In this document: positions 7,260-15,924 of the stretch, one piece after another
How the letters are laid out: every line of letters begins with the position of its first letter
Numbering within the stretch: the first letter of the stretch is position 1
Source of the DNA: Bradyrhizobium agreste
GTDB lineage: Bacteria > Pseudomonadota > Alphaproteobacteria > Rhizobiales > Xanthobacteraceae
DNA: 64,000 nucleotides
Direction: 5' to 3'
Assembly (NCBI RefSeq): GCF_016031625.1
Contig: NZ_JACCHP010000002.1
Span: 186,001-250,000, forward strand
Notes under the pieces: model-generated
What the model was told of the DNA's origin: nothing
The model's database searches: none
Seen by the model: the letters and a program-made list of their open reading frames with translations, nothing else
Made by a program: the position numbers and the translations under genes

Positions 7260-8648
7260 GTGGCGATTGATCTGAAAGCGGTCGAGCAACTCGCTACCGA
7301 TCAATCCTCGCTCAAGGCGGCGGCGGGCCTCGCCAAGCCTGCCAAATGGTCCGGCGTCGGCGCAAGCCATGATGGGGTCCTGATCTGGGGCGAATGCGCC
7401 GGCTCCGGTGCCAATCCGTACCGGGTGATGGCCGACCTCCGCGATCTCGGCAATAAGTGCACCTGCCCGTCGCGCAAATTCCCCTGCAAGCACGTGCTCG
7501 GCCTGTTGTGGCTGAATGCAGAAGCGATCGTGCCGTTCGTGGCCGCGGAAACTCCGGCCTGGGTCAGCGATTGGCTGGGCCGCCGGCGCGGCACGTCCGC
7601 GGCAAGGCCCGGGAGCAATGTGCCGCCCGCCGGCGAGAAGGATTTGCGCGCGGCGCGCGCCACTGAGCCCGAAGTCGCCGACGATCCGAAGGACGTGGCG
7701 CGGCGCGAGGCCCAGGCCGCCAGACGCAGCGAGGAGACCGAGCGGGCCATTCTCGACGCGCTGGATGCGCTCGAGCAATGGATCGGCGATCAGCTGCGCA
7801 TGGGATTGTCGGGCTTCATCGACGATGCCACCGCGCGATGCCGGCGGATCGCGGCACGGCTTGTCGACGGCAAGGCCGCGGTGCTCGCCGGCCGGATCGA
7901 CGAACTGCCGTCCCGTCTGCTCGCACTTGCCGCAGGCGACCGGCCGCGTGCCGCCGTGGTCGAGCTCGGCAAGCTGGTCCTGCTCGCGCGCGCCTTCCGT
8001 GCCGGGCCGCGCGACGCCGAGATCAGGCGCGCCGTCGCCGCATCGGAAACGCGCGAGACGGTGCTGGCCGATCCGCAAGCGCTGCGGGTCGATGCGCGCT
8101 GGGAGGTGCTGGCCGAGCAGGTGCAGACGCGTCGCGACGGATTGGTGTCGCAAACGACCTGGCTGCTCAATCTGACCCCGAACGGTCCGCGCTTTGCGAT
8201 GCTGCTCGACTTCTTCCCGGCGAGTGCCGGACGACGCGGCTCGGTCTTCACGCCCGGCGACAGATTCCAGGCTGAGCTCGTCTTCTATCCGTCGCAGCAG
8301 CCGCTGCGCGCCCTGCTCGTGCGGCGCGATGCGAACGAAGAGACACCTGCCTTGGAATGGCCGGCTTCAGAGACCGCACTCGGCGACGCGTTGACACGCT
8401 CCCTCCTCGCAGAGCCCTGGGTGATCGAGATGCCGCTGCTGCTGCCGCAGGGGCGGATCGCGCACGACGAGACGGGGGGTGCCTGGTGGCGCGCCGCCGA
8501 CGGCACCGCCACGCTGCCCGTCGCCGGCAACGCGGAGGGCCTGCTGGCCGGAACAGAGCTGATGCGCACAGCCGCGATCTGGTCGGGCAACCGGCTCACG
8601 ATCCTGGCGGCACAGACCTCCTGGGGACGGATCGGCAACGATGAGTGA
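7260..8648 (+). CDS. SWIM zinc-finger protein (YehQ-like), first gene of the operon
   Basis: The 462-residue protein carries a SWIM zinc finger near its N-terminus: Cys67, Cys69, Cys76 and His78 in NKCTCPSRKFPCKH. SWIM fingers bind nucleic acid or proteins. The rest is a long helical region with no recognised domain, including a charged linker rich in Arg, Glu and Ala around residues 125-165. The start is GTG at 7260, just downstream of a promoter. Its stop overlaps the next gene's ATG by eight bases. The same set of neighbours (SWIM, MoxR ATPase, DUF5682, VWA) resembles the yehQ/L/M/P genes of E. coli, which have no assigned function. A DNA- or RNA-recognition role is inference. Confidence 0.85.
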   Translation: MAIDLKAVEQLATDQSSLKAAAGLAKPAKWSGVGASHDGVLIWGECAGSGANPYRVMADLRDLGNKCTCPSRKFPCKHVLGLLWLNAEAIVPFVAAETPAWVSDWLGRRRGTSAARPGSNVPPAGEKDLRAARATEPEVADDPKDVARREAQAARRSEETERAILDALDALEQWIGDQLRMGLSGFIDDATARCRRIAARLVDGKAAVLAGRIDELPSRLLALAAGDRPRAAVVELGKLVLLARAFRAGPRDAEIRRAVAASETRETVLADPQALRVDARWEVLAEQVQTRRDGLVSQTTWLLNLTPNGPRFAMLLDFFPASAGRRGSVFTPGDRFQAELVFYPSQQPLRALLVRRDANEETPALEWPASETALGDALTRSLLAEPWVIEMPLLLPQGRIAHDETGGAWWRAADGTATLPVAGNAEGLLAGTELMRTAAIWSGNRLTILAAQTSWGRIGNDE

Positions 8649-10071
8649 CACGATCAAGGCCGAGACGATCTACGACGCGATGGGTGCGGTGCTGACGCGC
8701 TGGACCATGGGATCAGCAGCAGCGCCAGCAGCCTCGTTCTGGCATGCCGAACTCGGCGGCGATCCCGTCGAGGCCGAGTTGCGGCTGCTTGCACTTTCGG
8801 GTCAGTTTCTCGGCACGGCGGTGACGATGGAGCCCTCCTCGTCGCTTCGCATTCTGCCGGACATTCCCGCGCTTGCATTGCCGACGGTGCCCGAGACCTT
8901 GCGTCCGCTGGTGCGCCGGATCCTGAGCACGAAGAAGCAGGCCAAGGTGAAGACCGACCTCGTCCACTTCCTCGCGGCACGCGGCTGGACGATGCATCCT
9001 GCCGATTGGATGCCCCAAGCCGATGATGATGATGCGCCAGATCTCTATGCCGAGTGGCGCGACTGGGCGGCGATTGCAACGTCCAATAGCGCCGCACGAC
9101 GGCAGACGGATGACCGACTTACTGCCGACAATTGGGACGATTTCTGGCCGGCAGCGCGCAAGGTCGCGTTGGCCGAGCTCCGGAGGCGCGACCCGTCCGC
9201 GGCGCGCGCAGTGCTGGAAGCAAAGCTCGCCGGTGAGACGGCCGACACGCGGTGGCGCCTGTTGTCTTTGCTGTCGGAACAGCTATCCGACGAGGATCTC
9301 ACCTTCCTCGAAGCCGTCGCGGCGAACGATCGTGCCCCCAAGGTCAAGGCCCTTGCGACCTCGCTGCTCGCACGCCTTGGCCGCGGCCCTGCTGCGGGCG
9401 ACGACACGGCGGAGCTCGCCGGATTCTTCGCGGTCAAGACCAAGGGTCTGTTGCGCCGCTCGCGCGTGGTCCAGGCCGAGCCAGTCAAGACGGCGGCACA
9501 ATCGCTGCGCCGAAAGGCGCTGTTCGATGGCGCCGATCTGACATCGTTCGCCGGCGCGCTGGGCCTTGCACCGCAGGAGCTGATCGCCGCCTGGGACTGG
9601 GGCGCGGACCAAGCGGCCGATGCTGCGCTGATCGAGCTGATCGCGGCGACCGGAGCGGATGCGCAAGTCACGCAAGCGGCGGACGCGATCGCCGAACACG
9701 GTGCGACTGGCCTCGCCATATCGCTGGCGACGCGACTAGCACCAGCTGAGCGCGCAAAGCATGCCGAGGCGGCTTTGAAGGCACAAGGCATCCGCTTCGA
9801 GCTAGCGCAACTGATCGCGGGAACGTCGGCTCGACTGGAAGGTCCGTTGTCCATGCCGGCCGGCAAGGCGCTGCTCGCCGCGCTTCAGCGCGACGATGCA
9901 AAGCCCTCCGATCACGCGGAAGAACTTCATGCGCTCGGCCTGATCGTCTCGCGCGAAGGCGCACGACGATCACTGGAACAACTGACGGGCGCAGGCCTGC
10001 TGCAAGGCGACCCGCGCCTCGACATGCTGCGGCTCAACGCCGCGTTGGACGACAGGGGAGCAAAACCATGA
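8641..10071 (+). CDS. DUF5691-family protein
   Basis: This 476-residue protein has no catalytic motif that I recognise. It is almost entirely helical, with repeated Leu/Ala-rich segments such as RWRLLSLLSEQL and KVKALATSLLARL that look like HEAT-type repeats between about residues 195 and 260. I assign it to DUF5691, the family that normally sits between the SWIM and MoxR genes in this type of locus. It overlaps the SWIM gene by eight bases, and its stop overlaps the MoxR start as ATGA, so its translation is coupled at both ends. A scaffold or adaptor role is likely but only inferred. Confidence 0.7.
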   Translation: MSDTIKAETIYDAMGAVLTRWTMGSAAAPAASFWHAELGGDPVEAELRLLALSGQFLGTAVTMEPSSSLRILPDIPALALPTVPETLRPLVRRILSTKKQAKVKTDLVHFLAARGWTMHPADWMPQADDDDAPDLYAEWRDWAAIATSNSAARRQTDDRLTADNWDDFWPAARKVALAELRRRDPSAARAVLEAKLAGETADTRWRLLSLLSEQLSDEDLTFLEAVAANDRAPKVKALATSLLARLGRGPAAGDDTAELAGFFAVKTKGLLRRSRVVQAEPVKTAAQSLRRKALFDGADLTSFAGALGLAPQELIAAWDWGADQAADAALIELIAATGADAQVTQAADAIAEHGATGLAISLATRLAPAERAKHAEAALKAQGIRFELAQLIAGTSARLEGPLSMPAGKALLAALQRDDAKPSDHAEELHALGLIVSREGARRSLEQLTGAGLLQGDPRLDMLRLNAALDDRGAKP

Positions 10072-11144
10072 GCGAGAAACTGCGCCTGCCCGCAGAGGAG
10101 AGCTATGCGGCGGAGCTGAAGGCGCTTGCGACGGGCGATCAGCATTGCCCGCCGGGCTGGGCGCTCGCACCGCGGCAGGTCGTGACTTACCTGATGGGCG
10201 GCAAGGCGAACGATGGCACGCCGATCACGCCCAAATATGTGGGCGACAAGCGCCTGATCGAGACCGCCGTCGCGACGCTGGCAACAGATCGCGCGCTCCT
10301 ACTGCTCGGTGTGCCCGGCACCGCCAAGTCCTGGGTCTCCGAGCACCTCGCTGCGGCGATCACCGGTGACTCGACATTGGTCATCCAATGCACCGCCGGG
10401 ACCGATGAAAACCAGATCCGCTACGGTTGGAACTATGCCCAATTGCTCGCACATGGGCCGAGCCGCGAGGCGCTGGTCCCGACCCCGCTGATGCGCGCGA
10501 TGGAGAGCGGCAAGCTGTGCCGTTTCGAAGAGCTGACGCGAATGGGCAGCGACGTGCAGGACACGCTGATCACGGTGCTGTCGGAAAAGATGATGCCGAT
10601 CCCCGAGCTCAACACTGCCGTCTACGCCCAGCGCGGCTTCAACATCATCGCCACCGCCAACAACCGCGACAAGGGCGTGAACGAACTGTCCTCGGCGCTC
10701 AAGCGCCGCTTTAACGTCGTCGTGCTGCCCCTGCCCGACAGCACCGAGGAGGAAGTGGCGATCATCGTCAAGCGCGTCGGCGAGATGGCGCAGACTCTCG
10801 ACCTGCCGGCGCCGAAGAACGTCGCCGACGAGGTGGCGCGGGTGGTCTCTATCTTCCGCGAGCTGCGCTCGGGCTCGACCGAGGACGGCAAGGTCGCGCT
10901 GAAGTCGCCCTCGGGCGGCTTGTCGACGGCCGAGGCGATCGCGGTGATGATCGGCGGGATCAGCCAGGCAACCTTCTTCAACGACGGCAAGCTGACGCCG
11001 GAAACGCTCGCCAGCAACATGATCGGCGCGGTGGTGAAGGATCCCGTGCAGGACACGGCCGTGCTCGGCGAATATCTCGAGACCGTGCTGAAGAAGCGAC
11101 GCGGCTTCGAAGGCTATTACGCGTCGCTGACCGACTTGATCTGA
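10068..11144 (+). CDS. MoxR-family AAA+ ATPase (YehL-like)
   Basis: The 358-residue protein is an AAA+ ATPase of the MoxR group. Walker A is GVPGTAKS (residues 83-90), the Walker B region reads CRFEELTRMG in place of the more common hydrophobic-DE, sensor 1 is in IIATANNRDKG, and an arginine finger lies in SALKRRFN. MoxR ATPases act as chaperone-like remodelers and nearly always work with VWA proteins; the VWA partner is the last gene of this operon. An N-terminal extension of about 60 residues precedes the ATPase core. Start and stop overlap or closely approach the neighbours, so expression is coupled. The substrate is unknown. Confidence 0.9.
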   Translation: MSEKLRLPAEESYAAELKALATGDQHCPPGWALAPRQVVTYLMGGKANDGTPITPKYVGDKRLIETAVATLATDRALLLLGVPGTAKSWVSEHLAAAITGDSTLVIQCTAGTDENQIRYGWNYAQLLAHGPSREALVPTPLMRAMESGKLCRFEELTRMGSDVQDTLITVLSEKMMPIPELNTAVYAQRGFNIIATANNRDKGVNELSSALKRRFNVVVLPLPDSTEEEVAIIVKRVGEMAQTLDLPAPKNVADEVARVVSIFRELRSGSTEDGKVALKSPSGGLSTAEAIAVMIGGISQATFFNDGKLTPETLASNMIGAVVKDPVQDTAVLGEYLETVLKKRRGFEGYYASLTDLI

Positions 11145-11160
11145 CCGAGCGGCGCGAGCG

Positions 11161-13386
11161 ATGGCGGGCCAGGTCTCTCTCTTCGGCATCCGGCATCACG
11201 GCCCCGGCTCTGCGCGGCGGCTGGTGGAGGCGCTCGATGCGCTAAAACCGGTGGCGGTGCTGATCGAGGGCCCGGCGGATGCATCCGAGCTGCTGCCCAT
11301 GCTCGCCGATCCCGACATGACGACCCCGGTGGCCCTCCTCACCTACGCCGAGGACAACCCGGCGAATGCCAGCTTCTTTCCCTTTGCCGATTATTCGCCG
11401 GAATACCAGGCCGCGCGCTGGGCGGTGCGTCACGGCGCGACCTTGCGCTTCATCGACCTGCCGGCATCGGACCGACTGGGTGCGACCGCCGGCGATATCG
11501 CGGAGGAGATCGCAGCAAGGGCCGAGGCCGATCCGGTCAGTCACGATCCGATCGGCGCGCTCGCGACTGCCGCAGGCTATGACGACGGCGAGTCCTGGTG
11601 GTCGGACGTCATCGAGGAGAATCCCGCAACGGGCCCGATCTTCACGGCCGTTGCCGATGCGATGACGGCGCTGCGCGCCGACGAAAAATCGTTGTCGGCG
11701 CGCGAGGCCGCACGCGAGGCGCACATGCGGATCGAGATCGCGAAAACGGCCAAGGAATGCGACGGCGCCGTTGCGGTCGTCTGCGGCGCCTGGCACGTGC
11801 CGGCGCTTGCCGAGCGCCGCAGCCTTGCTGCGGATCGCGAATTGCTCAAGGGTCGGCCCAAGACCAAGATCAAGGCGACCTGGGCGCCATGGACCGCGCC
11901 GCGGCTGGCACGCGCCAGCGGCTATGGAGCGGGCGTGGTGGCGCCAGGATGGTGCGCACATGTCTGGGACACGCGCGACGGCAACCGCGCTGCCGAGTGG
12001 CTTGCCAAGGTGACGCGCGTGCTGCGCGATCGCGGCCATTTCGTATCCACCGCCTCGGTGATCGAGGCCCGGCGGCTTGGAACGGCACTCGCGGCGCTGC
12101 GCGACCGGCCCGCCCCGGGGTTTGCAGAGCTGCGCGAGGCGGCGATCGCCTGCCTCTGCAACGGCGAGCGCGCCGTGTGGGACGACATTTCGGCCGAACT
12201 CCTGATCGGCGCGGGCGTCGGCGCAATTCCAGCATCGACTCCGCTCGCGCCGCTGCTCGACGACCTCCAGCGGCAGCAGAAGGCGACGCGGCTCAAGCCG
12301 GAAGCGCTGGACCGGGCGCTGACGCTCGATCTGCGCAGCGAAAGCGGCTTGATGCGCTCGACGCTGCTGCACCGGCTGAACGCGCTCGACGTGCCCTGGG
12401 GACGGTTGACGGATGTGGGGCGCAGCCGCGGGACGTTCCGCGAGAACTGGCAATTGCGCTGGGAGCCGGAATTCGCGGTGCGGCTCGTGGAGAATCTCCT
12501 TTACGGGTCGACCATTGCGGAAGCCGCCAGCGGGCGCCTGATTGAGACGATGGGCAAGGAAGCCGAGCTTGGTCCGCTCGCAAGCCTGGTGCGCAATGCC
12601 ATGATCGCCGACCTGGCGCGCGCCACCGAGTTCGGCATCGCCGCGCTGGAGATGAAGGCGGCACTGACGAGCGACGGCCCGTCACTCCTCGCCGCATTGC
12701 CGCCGATGGCCGATATCTTGCGCTATGGCGAGGCGCGCACCGGCACGGTCGAGCATCTGGCGGTGCTGATGCCGCGGATCGTGGTGCAGGCGGCCCTCGC
12801 CTTGCCCTATGCTGCGCGCAATCTGGACGGTCCCGCGGCTGCCAAGCTGCGCAGCGCGCTTCTCGCCGCCGACGCCGCGATCCAGCTCGCGAAGATCGAG
12901 GCCGACATCGTCGCCGGCTGGCGCGACGCGCTAGGCGCGCTGCTGAACGACGACCAGGCAACCCGGCTGATCGCCGGTACGGCGGCACGGCTGCTCTACG
13001 AGGCCGAGTTCTTGACCGCCGATCATGCCGCTGACCTGCTGACCCGGGTGCTCTCGCCCGGCACGCCGGTCGCGGAAGCGGCGGGATTCTTTGAAGGCTT
13101 CTTCGAGGGCGCCGGCCAGCGGCTGATCCACGATGCGGCGCTGCGCGCCGCGGTCGATGCCTGGTTGATGACGCTGGACGAGGAGGCCTTCACCGCCAGC
13201 CTGCCCTTGTTCCGGCGCGTCTTTTCGGCCCTGGACCGAACTGAGCGCCGGCGCCTGATGGATGCGCTCTCCGCGCGAAGCACCGGTGCTGCCAAAGGCT
13301 ATGGGCTGACCGCCGGCGCGAACGAGATCTGGCCGGCGCATCAGGCCCGCGTACTCGAACTCCTCACATCGGGAGCTGCGCGATGA
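11161..13386 (+). CDS. DUF5682-family protein (YehM-like), TraB/Tiki-like N-terminal domain suspected
   Basis: At 741 residues this is the largest protein of the operon. The N-terminal part begins with FGIRHHGPGS (His12, His13), then VLIEGPADA (Glu36), RHGATLRFIDLP (His91), an REAAREAHM helix near residue 181, and VVCGAWHVPAL (His212). The spacing recalls the TraB/Tiki/ChaN-EreA superfamily, whose active sites use an N-terminal G-x-H, a Glu, and a late G-x-x-H. The remaining 500 residues are helical and unassigned. It lies 16 bp after the MoxR gene, and its stop overlaps the VWA gene as ATGA. DUF5682 itself is a family of unknown function; the enzyme suggestion is my inference from motifs. 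Confidence 0.75.
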   Translation: MAGQVSLFGIRHHGPGSARRLVEALDALKPVAVLIEGPADASELLPMLADPDMTTPVALLTYAEDNPANASFFPFADYSPEYQAARWAVRHGATLRFIDLPASDRLGATAGDIAEEIAARAEADPVSHDPIGALATAAGYDDGESWWSDVIEENPATGPIFTAVADAMTALRADEKSLSAREAAREAHMRIEIAKTAKECDGAVAVVCGAWHVPALAERRSLAADRELLKGRPKTKIKATWAPWTAPRLARASGYGAGVVAPGWCAHVWDTRDGNRAAEWLAKVTRVLRDRGHFVSTASVIEARRLGTALAALRDRPAPGFAELREAAIACLCNGERAVWDDISAELLIGAGVGAIPASTPLAPLLDDLQRQQKATRLKPEALDRALTLDLRSESGLMRSTLLHRLNALDVPWGRLTDVGRSRGTFRENWQLRWEPEFAVRLVENLLYGSTIAEAASGRLIETMGKEAELGPLASLVRNAMIADLARATEFGIAALEMKAALTSDGPSLLAALPPMADILRYGEARTGTVEHLAVLMPRIVVQAALALPYAARNLDGPAAAKLRSALLAADAAIQLAKIEADIVAGWRDALGALLNDDQATRLIAGTAARLLYEAEFLTADHAADLLTRVLSPGTPVAEAAGFFEGFFEGAGQRLIHDAALRAAVDAWLMTLDEEAFTASLPLFRRVFSALDRTERRRLMDALSARSTGAAKGYGLTAGANEIWPAHQARVLELLTSGAAR

Positions 13387-14564
13387 CCGTGAGCGATGAA
13401 CGCAGCCGGCGCTGGACGCTCGCCCTCGGCGTGGATGCCGAAGGCACAGAGAACGGCCCTGCCCTGTCCGCCAGCGACCGCCGCATGTCCGAGGCGCTGA
13501 CGGCGCTCTATGGCGACGGCGACGACGCGCCAAAGAAAGGACGCGGGGGGCTCGGCGGCTCGGCGCCGCGCGTCGCAAAATGGCTCGGCGACATCAGGGA
13601 GTTCTTCCCCGCACCCGTCGTGCAAGTCATCCAGAAAGATGCCTTCGAGCGCAAGGGCCTGCGCCAGATGCTGCTCGAGCCCGAATTTCTCGCGACGGTC
13701 GAGGCCGATGTGAGCCTGATCGCCGATCTCGTCGCGCTGCGCGGCGTGATGCCGGAAAAGACCAAGGATACAGCGCGCATCGTCATCGCCAAGGTCGTCG
13801 GCGAGCTGATGGAGCGGCTCGAGCGGCGCACGGCCGATGCAATCCGCGGCGCCCTGAACCGTTCCCTGCGCACCCACCGCCCGCGTTTTGCCGACATCGA
13901 CTGGCCGCGGACCATCAAGGCCAATCTCCGTCATTACCAGGCCGAGCACCGCACCGTGTTGCCCGAACGGCTGATCGGTTTCTTGCGCCAGCAGCGGCGC
14001 CTCGTCGATCTCGACGAGGTGATCCTGTGTGTCGACCAGTCGGGATCGATGGCAACCTCCGTCGTCTATGCCTCGATCTTCGCGGCGGTGATGGCTTCGC
14101 TTCCGGTGGTCGCGACCAAGCTCGTCTGTTTCGACACCGCGATCGTCGACCTGACGGGGGAGCTCGCCGATCCCGTCGAGGTGCTGTTCGGCGTCCAGCT
14201 CGGCGGCGGCACTGACATCAACCGCGCCGTCGCCTATTGCGAGGAGCGCATCGAACGGCCGGCGAAAGCACATCTGATCCTGATCACCGACCTCTATGAG
14301 GGCGGCAATGCAAACGAGTTGGTCGACCGGTTGGCGCGGCTTACAACGCGCGGCATCAGCGTGATCGTGCTGCTGGCACTGACCGACACCGGCCATCCCT
14401 CCTATGATCCCGCGTTGTCGGCTAAGGTCGCAAGTCTCGGCATCCCCGTGTTCGCCTGCACGCCGGATCAGTTTCCGGATCTGATGGCAACCGCGCTGAA
14501 GCGCGAGGACGTCTCCGCGTGGGCTGCCGACCAGGACATCAAGCTGATCCGTCCCCAAAGCTGA
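13383..14564 (+). CDS. VWA-domain protein (YehP/CoxE-like), MoxR partner
   Basis: The 393-residue protein ends in a von Willebrand A domain with an intact metal-dependent adhesion site: DQSGSMATS gives the DxSxS motif, LGGGTDINRA the threonine, and LITDLYEGG the distal aspartate. The N-terminal half is helical and charged, as in CoxE-like partners of MoxR ATPases. A functional MIDAS suggests Mg-dependent protein binding, probably bridging the ATPase to its target. It is the last gene of the operon, with its start overlapping the DUF5682 stop. The flanking ohrR gene is convergent and unrelated. Confidence 0.88.
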   Translation: MTVSDERSRRWTLALGVDAEGTENGPALSASDRRMSEALTALYGDGDDAPKKGRGGLGGSAPRVAKWLGDIREFFPAPVVQVIQKDAFERKGLRQMLLEPEFLATVEADVSLIADLVALRGVMPEKTKDTARIVIAKVVGELMERLERRTADAIRGALNRSLRTHRPRFADIDWPRTIKANLRHYQAEHRTVLPERLIGFLRQQRRLVDLDEVILCVDQSGSMATSVVYASIFAAVMASLPVVATKLVCFDTAIVDLTGELADPVEVLFGVQLGGGTDINRAVAYCEERIERPAKAHLILITDLYEGGNANELVDRLARLTTRGISVIVLLALTDTGHPSYDPALSAKVASLGIPVFACTPDQFPDLMATALKREDVSAWAADQDIKLIRPQS

Positions 14565-14660
14565 GCATGATGCGGAAAGCGCGTCGCGCCTTGCCGAAGC
14601 GAAGCAAGCCTCGTGCCTCAGAAGTCGACAGCAGCCGCGGCGGAGACTCCCGATGATGCG

Positions 14661-15119
14661 CTAGTCATCGGACTTAGTCGCATGCAGCAGATTGTCTCGC
14701 AATCTGCTCACGGTCTTCTGCACCACCGGAAACTCGTCGCCAAGACCTGTCGCTTCGATCAGGGGCGCGCTGAGATCCTGCTCGATCAGCTTGCGCCCGG
14801 CAGGCGTCAGGCTCAGGCGCACCTGCCGCTCGTCGGCGGGATCGCGGTGGCGCTTGATCAGCCCCATCTGCTCAAGCTTCTTCAGGATCGGCGTCAGCGT
14901 GTTGGATTCCAGGAACAGCTTCTCGCCGAGCGTGCTGACGGTCTGCTCGTCCTCGTCCGACAGCGCCACCAGGACGATGTACTGGGTATAGGTGAGCCCA
15001 ACCTTGTCCAGCACGGGCTTGTAGGCCCGGCCGAAGGCGAGATTGGCCGAATAGACGGCAAAGCACAGGAAATTCGAGAGTTTTCGGCCTTTGGCGGCAG
15101 CTTTGGGAGAACGGGCCAC
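14661..15119 (-). CDS. ohrR: Organic hydroperoxide-sensing MarR-family repressor OhrR
   Basis: This 152-residue winged-helix repressor matches OhrR closely. The redox-active cysteine is in the N-terminal NFLCFAVYSANLAF segment, followed by YKPVLDKVGLTYTQYIVL and the recognition helix and wing with LESNTLTPILKKLE and DERQVRLSLTPAG. Oxidation of the cysteine by organic hydroperoxides releases DNA and derepresses ohr. The GTG start at 15119 has GGAGG six bases upstream and yields the normal family length. It is divergent from ohr, and two palindromes lie between the genes. Confidence 0.9.
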   Translation of the reverse strand: MARSPKAAAKGRKLSNFLCFAVYSANLAFGRAYKPVLDKVGLTYTQYIVLVALSDEDEQTVSTLGEKLFLESNTLTPILKKLEQMGLIKRHRDPADERQVRLSLTPAGRKLIEQDLSAPLIEATGLGDEFPVVQKTVSRLRDNLLHATKSDD

Positions 15120-15163
15120 GGGAACCTCCGCAATTCGTGATCTGCAGACCGATATAAATCGCA

Positions 15164-15178
15164 TCCGATTAAATCGGA
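15164..15178. promoter_or_regulatory. OhrR operator, copy 1
   Basis: TCCGAT and ATCGGA flank a TAA centre, forming a palindrome in the ohrR-ohr divergent spacer nearer to ohrR. It shares the TCCGATTA core with the second copy 38 bp away. Confidence 0.6.
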
Positions 15179-15216
15179 AGGGCTTGACCGGCCGCCGTGG
15201 CCGGCATATTTCAACG

Positions 15217-15239
15217 CGCATCCGATTAGATCGGATGCG
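15217..15239. promoter_or_regulatory. OhrR operator, copy 2
   Basis: Ten-base arms CGCATCCGAT and ATCGGATGCG surround a TAG centre in a perfect inverted repeat. It lies 29 bp before the ohr start, where a bound repressor would block transcription of ohr. Confidence 0.7.
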
Positions 15240-15267
15240 ATTTAACTTCCAACCGGAGGATATGATA

Positions 15268-15669
15268 ATGACATCCGCTGCAAAGGTTCTCTTCACGGGC
15301 AAGACACACGTCACCTCGGGCGCCGATGGCGCCGCGCAGTCCAGTGACGGCTTCCTCAACATCAAACTGGCCCAGCCGCATCCGGCCGCCGAAAACCTGT
15401 TCGCCGCCGCCTGGTCGGCCTGCTATCTCGGCGCTCTCGGGCTCGCCGCTGCGCAGCGCAAGGTCAAGCTGCCGAGCGAGCCGTCGGTCGACACTGCGAT
15501 CGACCTGAACAACGCTGGCGGCGCCTTCTTCCTGCGGGCCCGTCTCGACGTCAGCGTTCCCGGCGTCGATCGCGCGGTCGCGCAGGAACTGGTCGAGGCC
15601 GCTCACGGCATCTGCCCCTACTCCAAAGCGGTGCACGGCAATATCGAGGTGACCACCACACTCGTCTGA
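15268..15669 (+). CDS. ohr: Organic hydroperoxide resistance protein Ohr
   Basis: The 133-residue protein is a member of the Ohr/OsmC family of thiol peroxidases that reduce organic hydroperoxides in the cytoplasm. The two catalytic cysteines are present in AWSACYLGAL and HGICPYSKA, with the usual spacing, and the N-terminal VLFTGKTHVTSG and DGFLNIKLAQP segments are typical. I chose the ATG at 15268 because GGAGGA is then seven bases upstream; an in-frame ATG at 15262 is too close. It is divergent from ohrR with two operators between them. Confidence 0.93.
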   Translation: MTSAAKVLFTGKTHVTSGADGAAQSSDGFLNIKLAQPHPAAENLFAAAWSACYLGALGLAAAQRKVKLPSEPSVDTAIDLNNAGGAFFLRARLDVSVPGVDRAVAQELVEAAHGICPYSKAVHGNIEVTTTLV

Positions 15670-15746
15670 AGCGCCGCGACGCGGACCGGCCGGCACCGGC
15701 CGGGCCCGCGCAGCGCGGACAATCTCGTGACCACAAGGAGCCGACC

Positions 15747-15911
15747 ATGAGCCGTCGTCATCTGCGAACCCTCCGCGTGCTGTCGAGCGCGGTCCTGCTC
15801 GCGGCAAACCTTTCCACACTGCCGGCTGCGGCGGCGCAGGCCGGCGTCACGCGCACCGACCTCCAGCGCCACGATCGTTCCCCGATTGACCTGCGAATGA
15901 TATCTGACTAA
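15747..15911 (+). pseudogene. Truncated cupin-type exported protein gene
   Basis: The frame starts at an ATG with AAGGAG seven bases upstream and encodes 54 residues. Residues 1-31 form a convincing signal peptide with an LPAAAAQA cleavage region. It continues AGVTRTDLQRHD, which matches the start of mature exported cupin proteins that I know as AGVTRTDLQRHDLSVPG. After that the similarity stops, the frame reads into the operator of the next gene, and it ends at 15911. The cupin barrel is missing, so this is the 5' remnant of a once longer gene or a decayed copy. It is too short to fold as a cupin. Confidence 0.6.
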
Positions 15912-15924
15912 AGTCAGACATCAT
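15897..15924. promoter_or_regulatory. Palindromic operator over the start of the MarR-GNAT gene
   Basis: TCTGACT and AGTCAGA around an AA centre form a perfect inverted repeat, extended outward by ATGAT and ATCAT with one mismatch, for 13-base arms. It ends on the first two bases of the ATG at 15923, so a bound regulator would block transcription or translation of its own gene. Confidence 0.6.
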
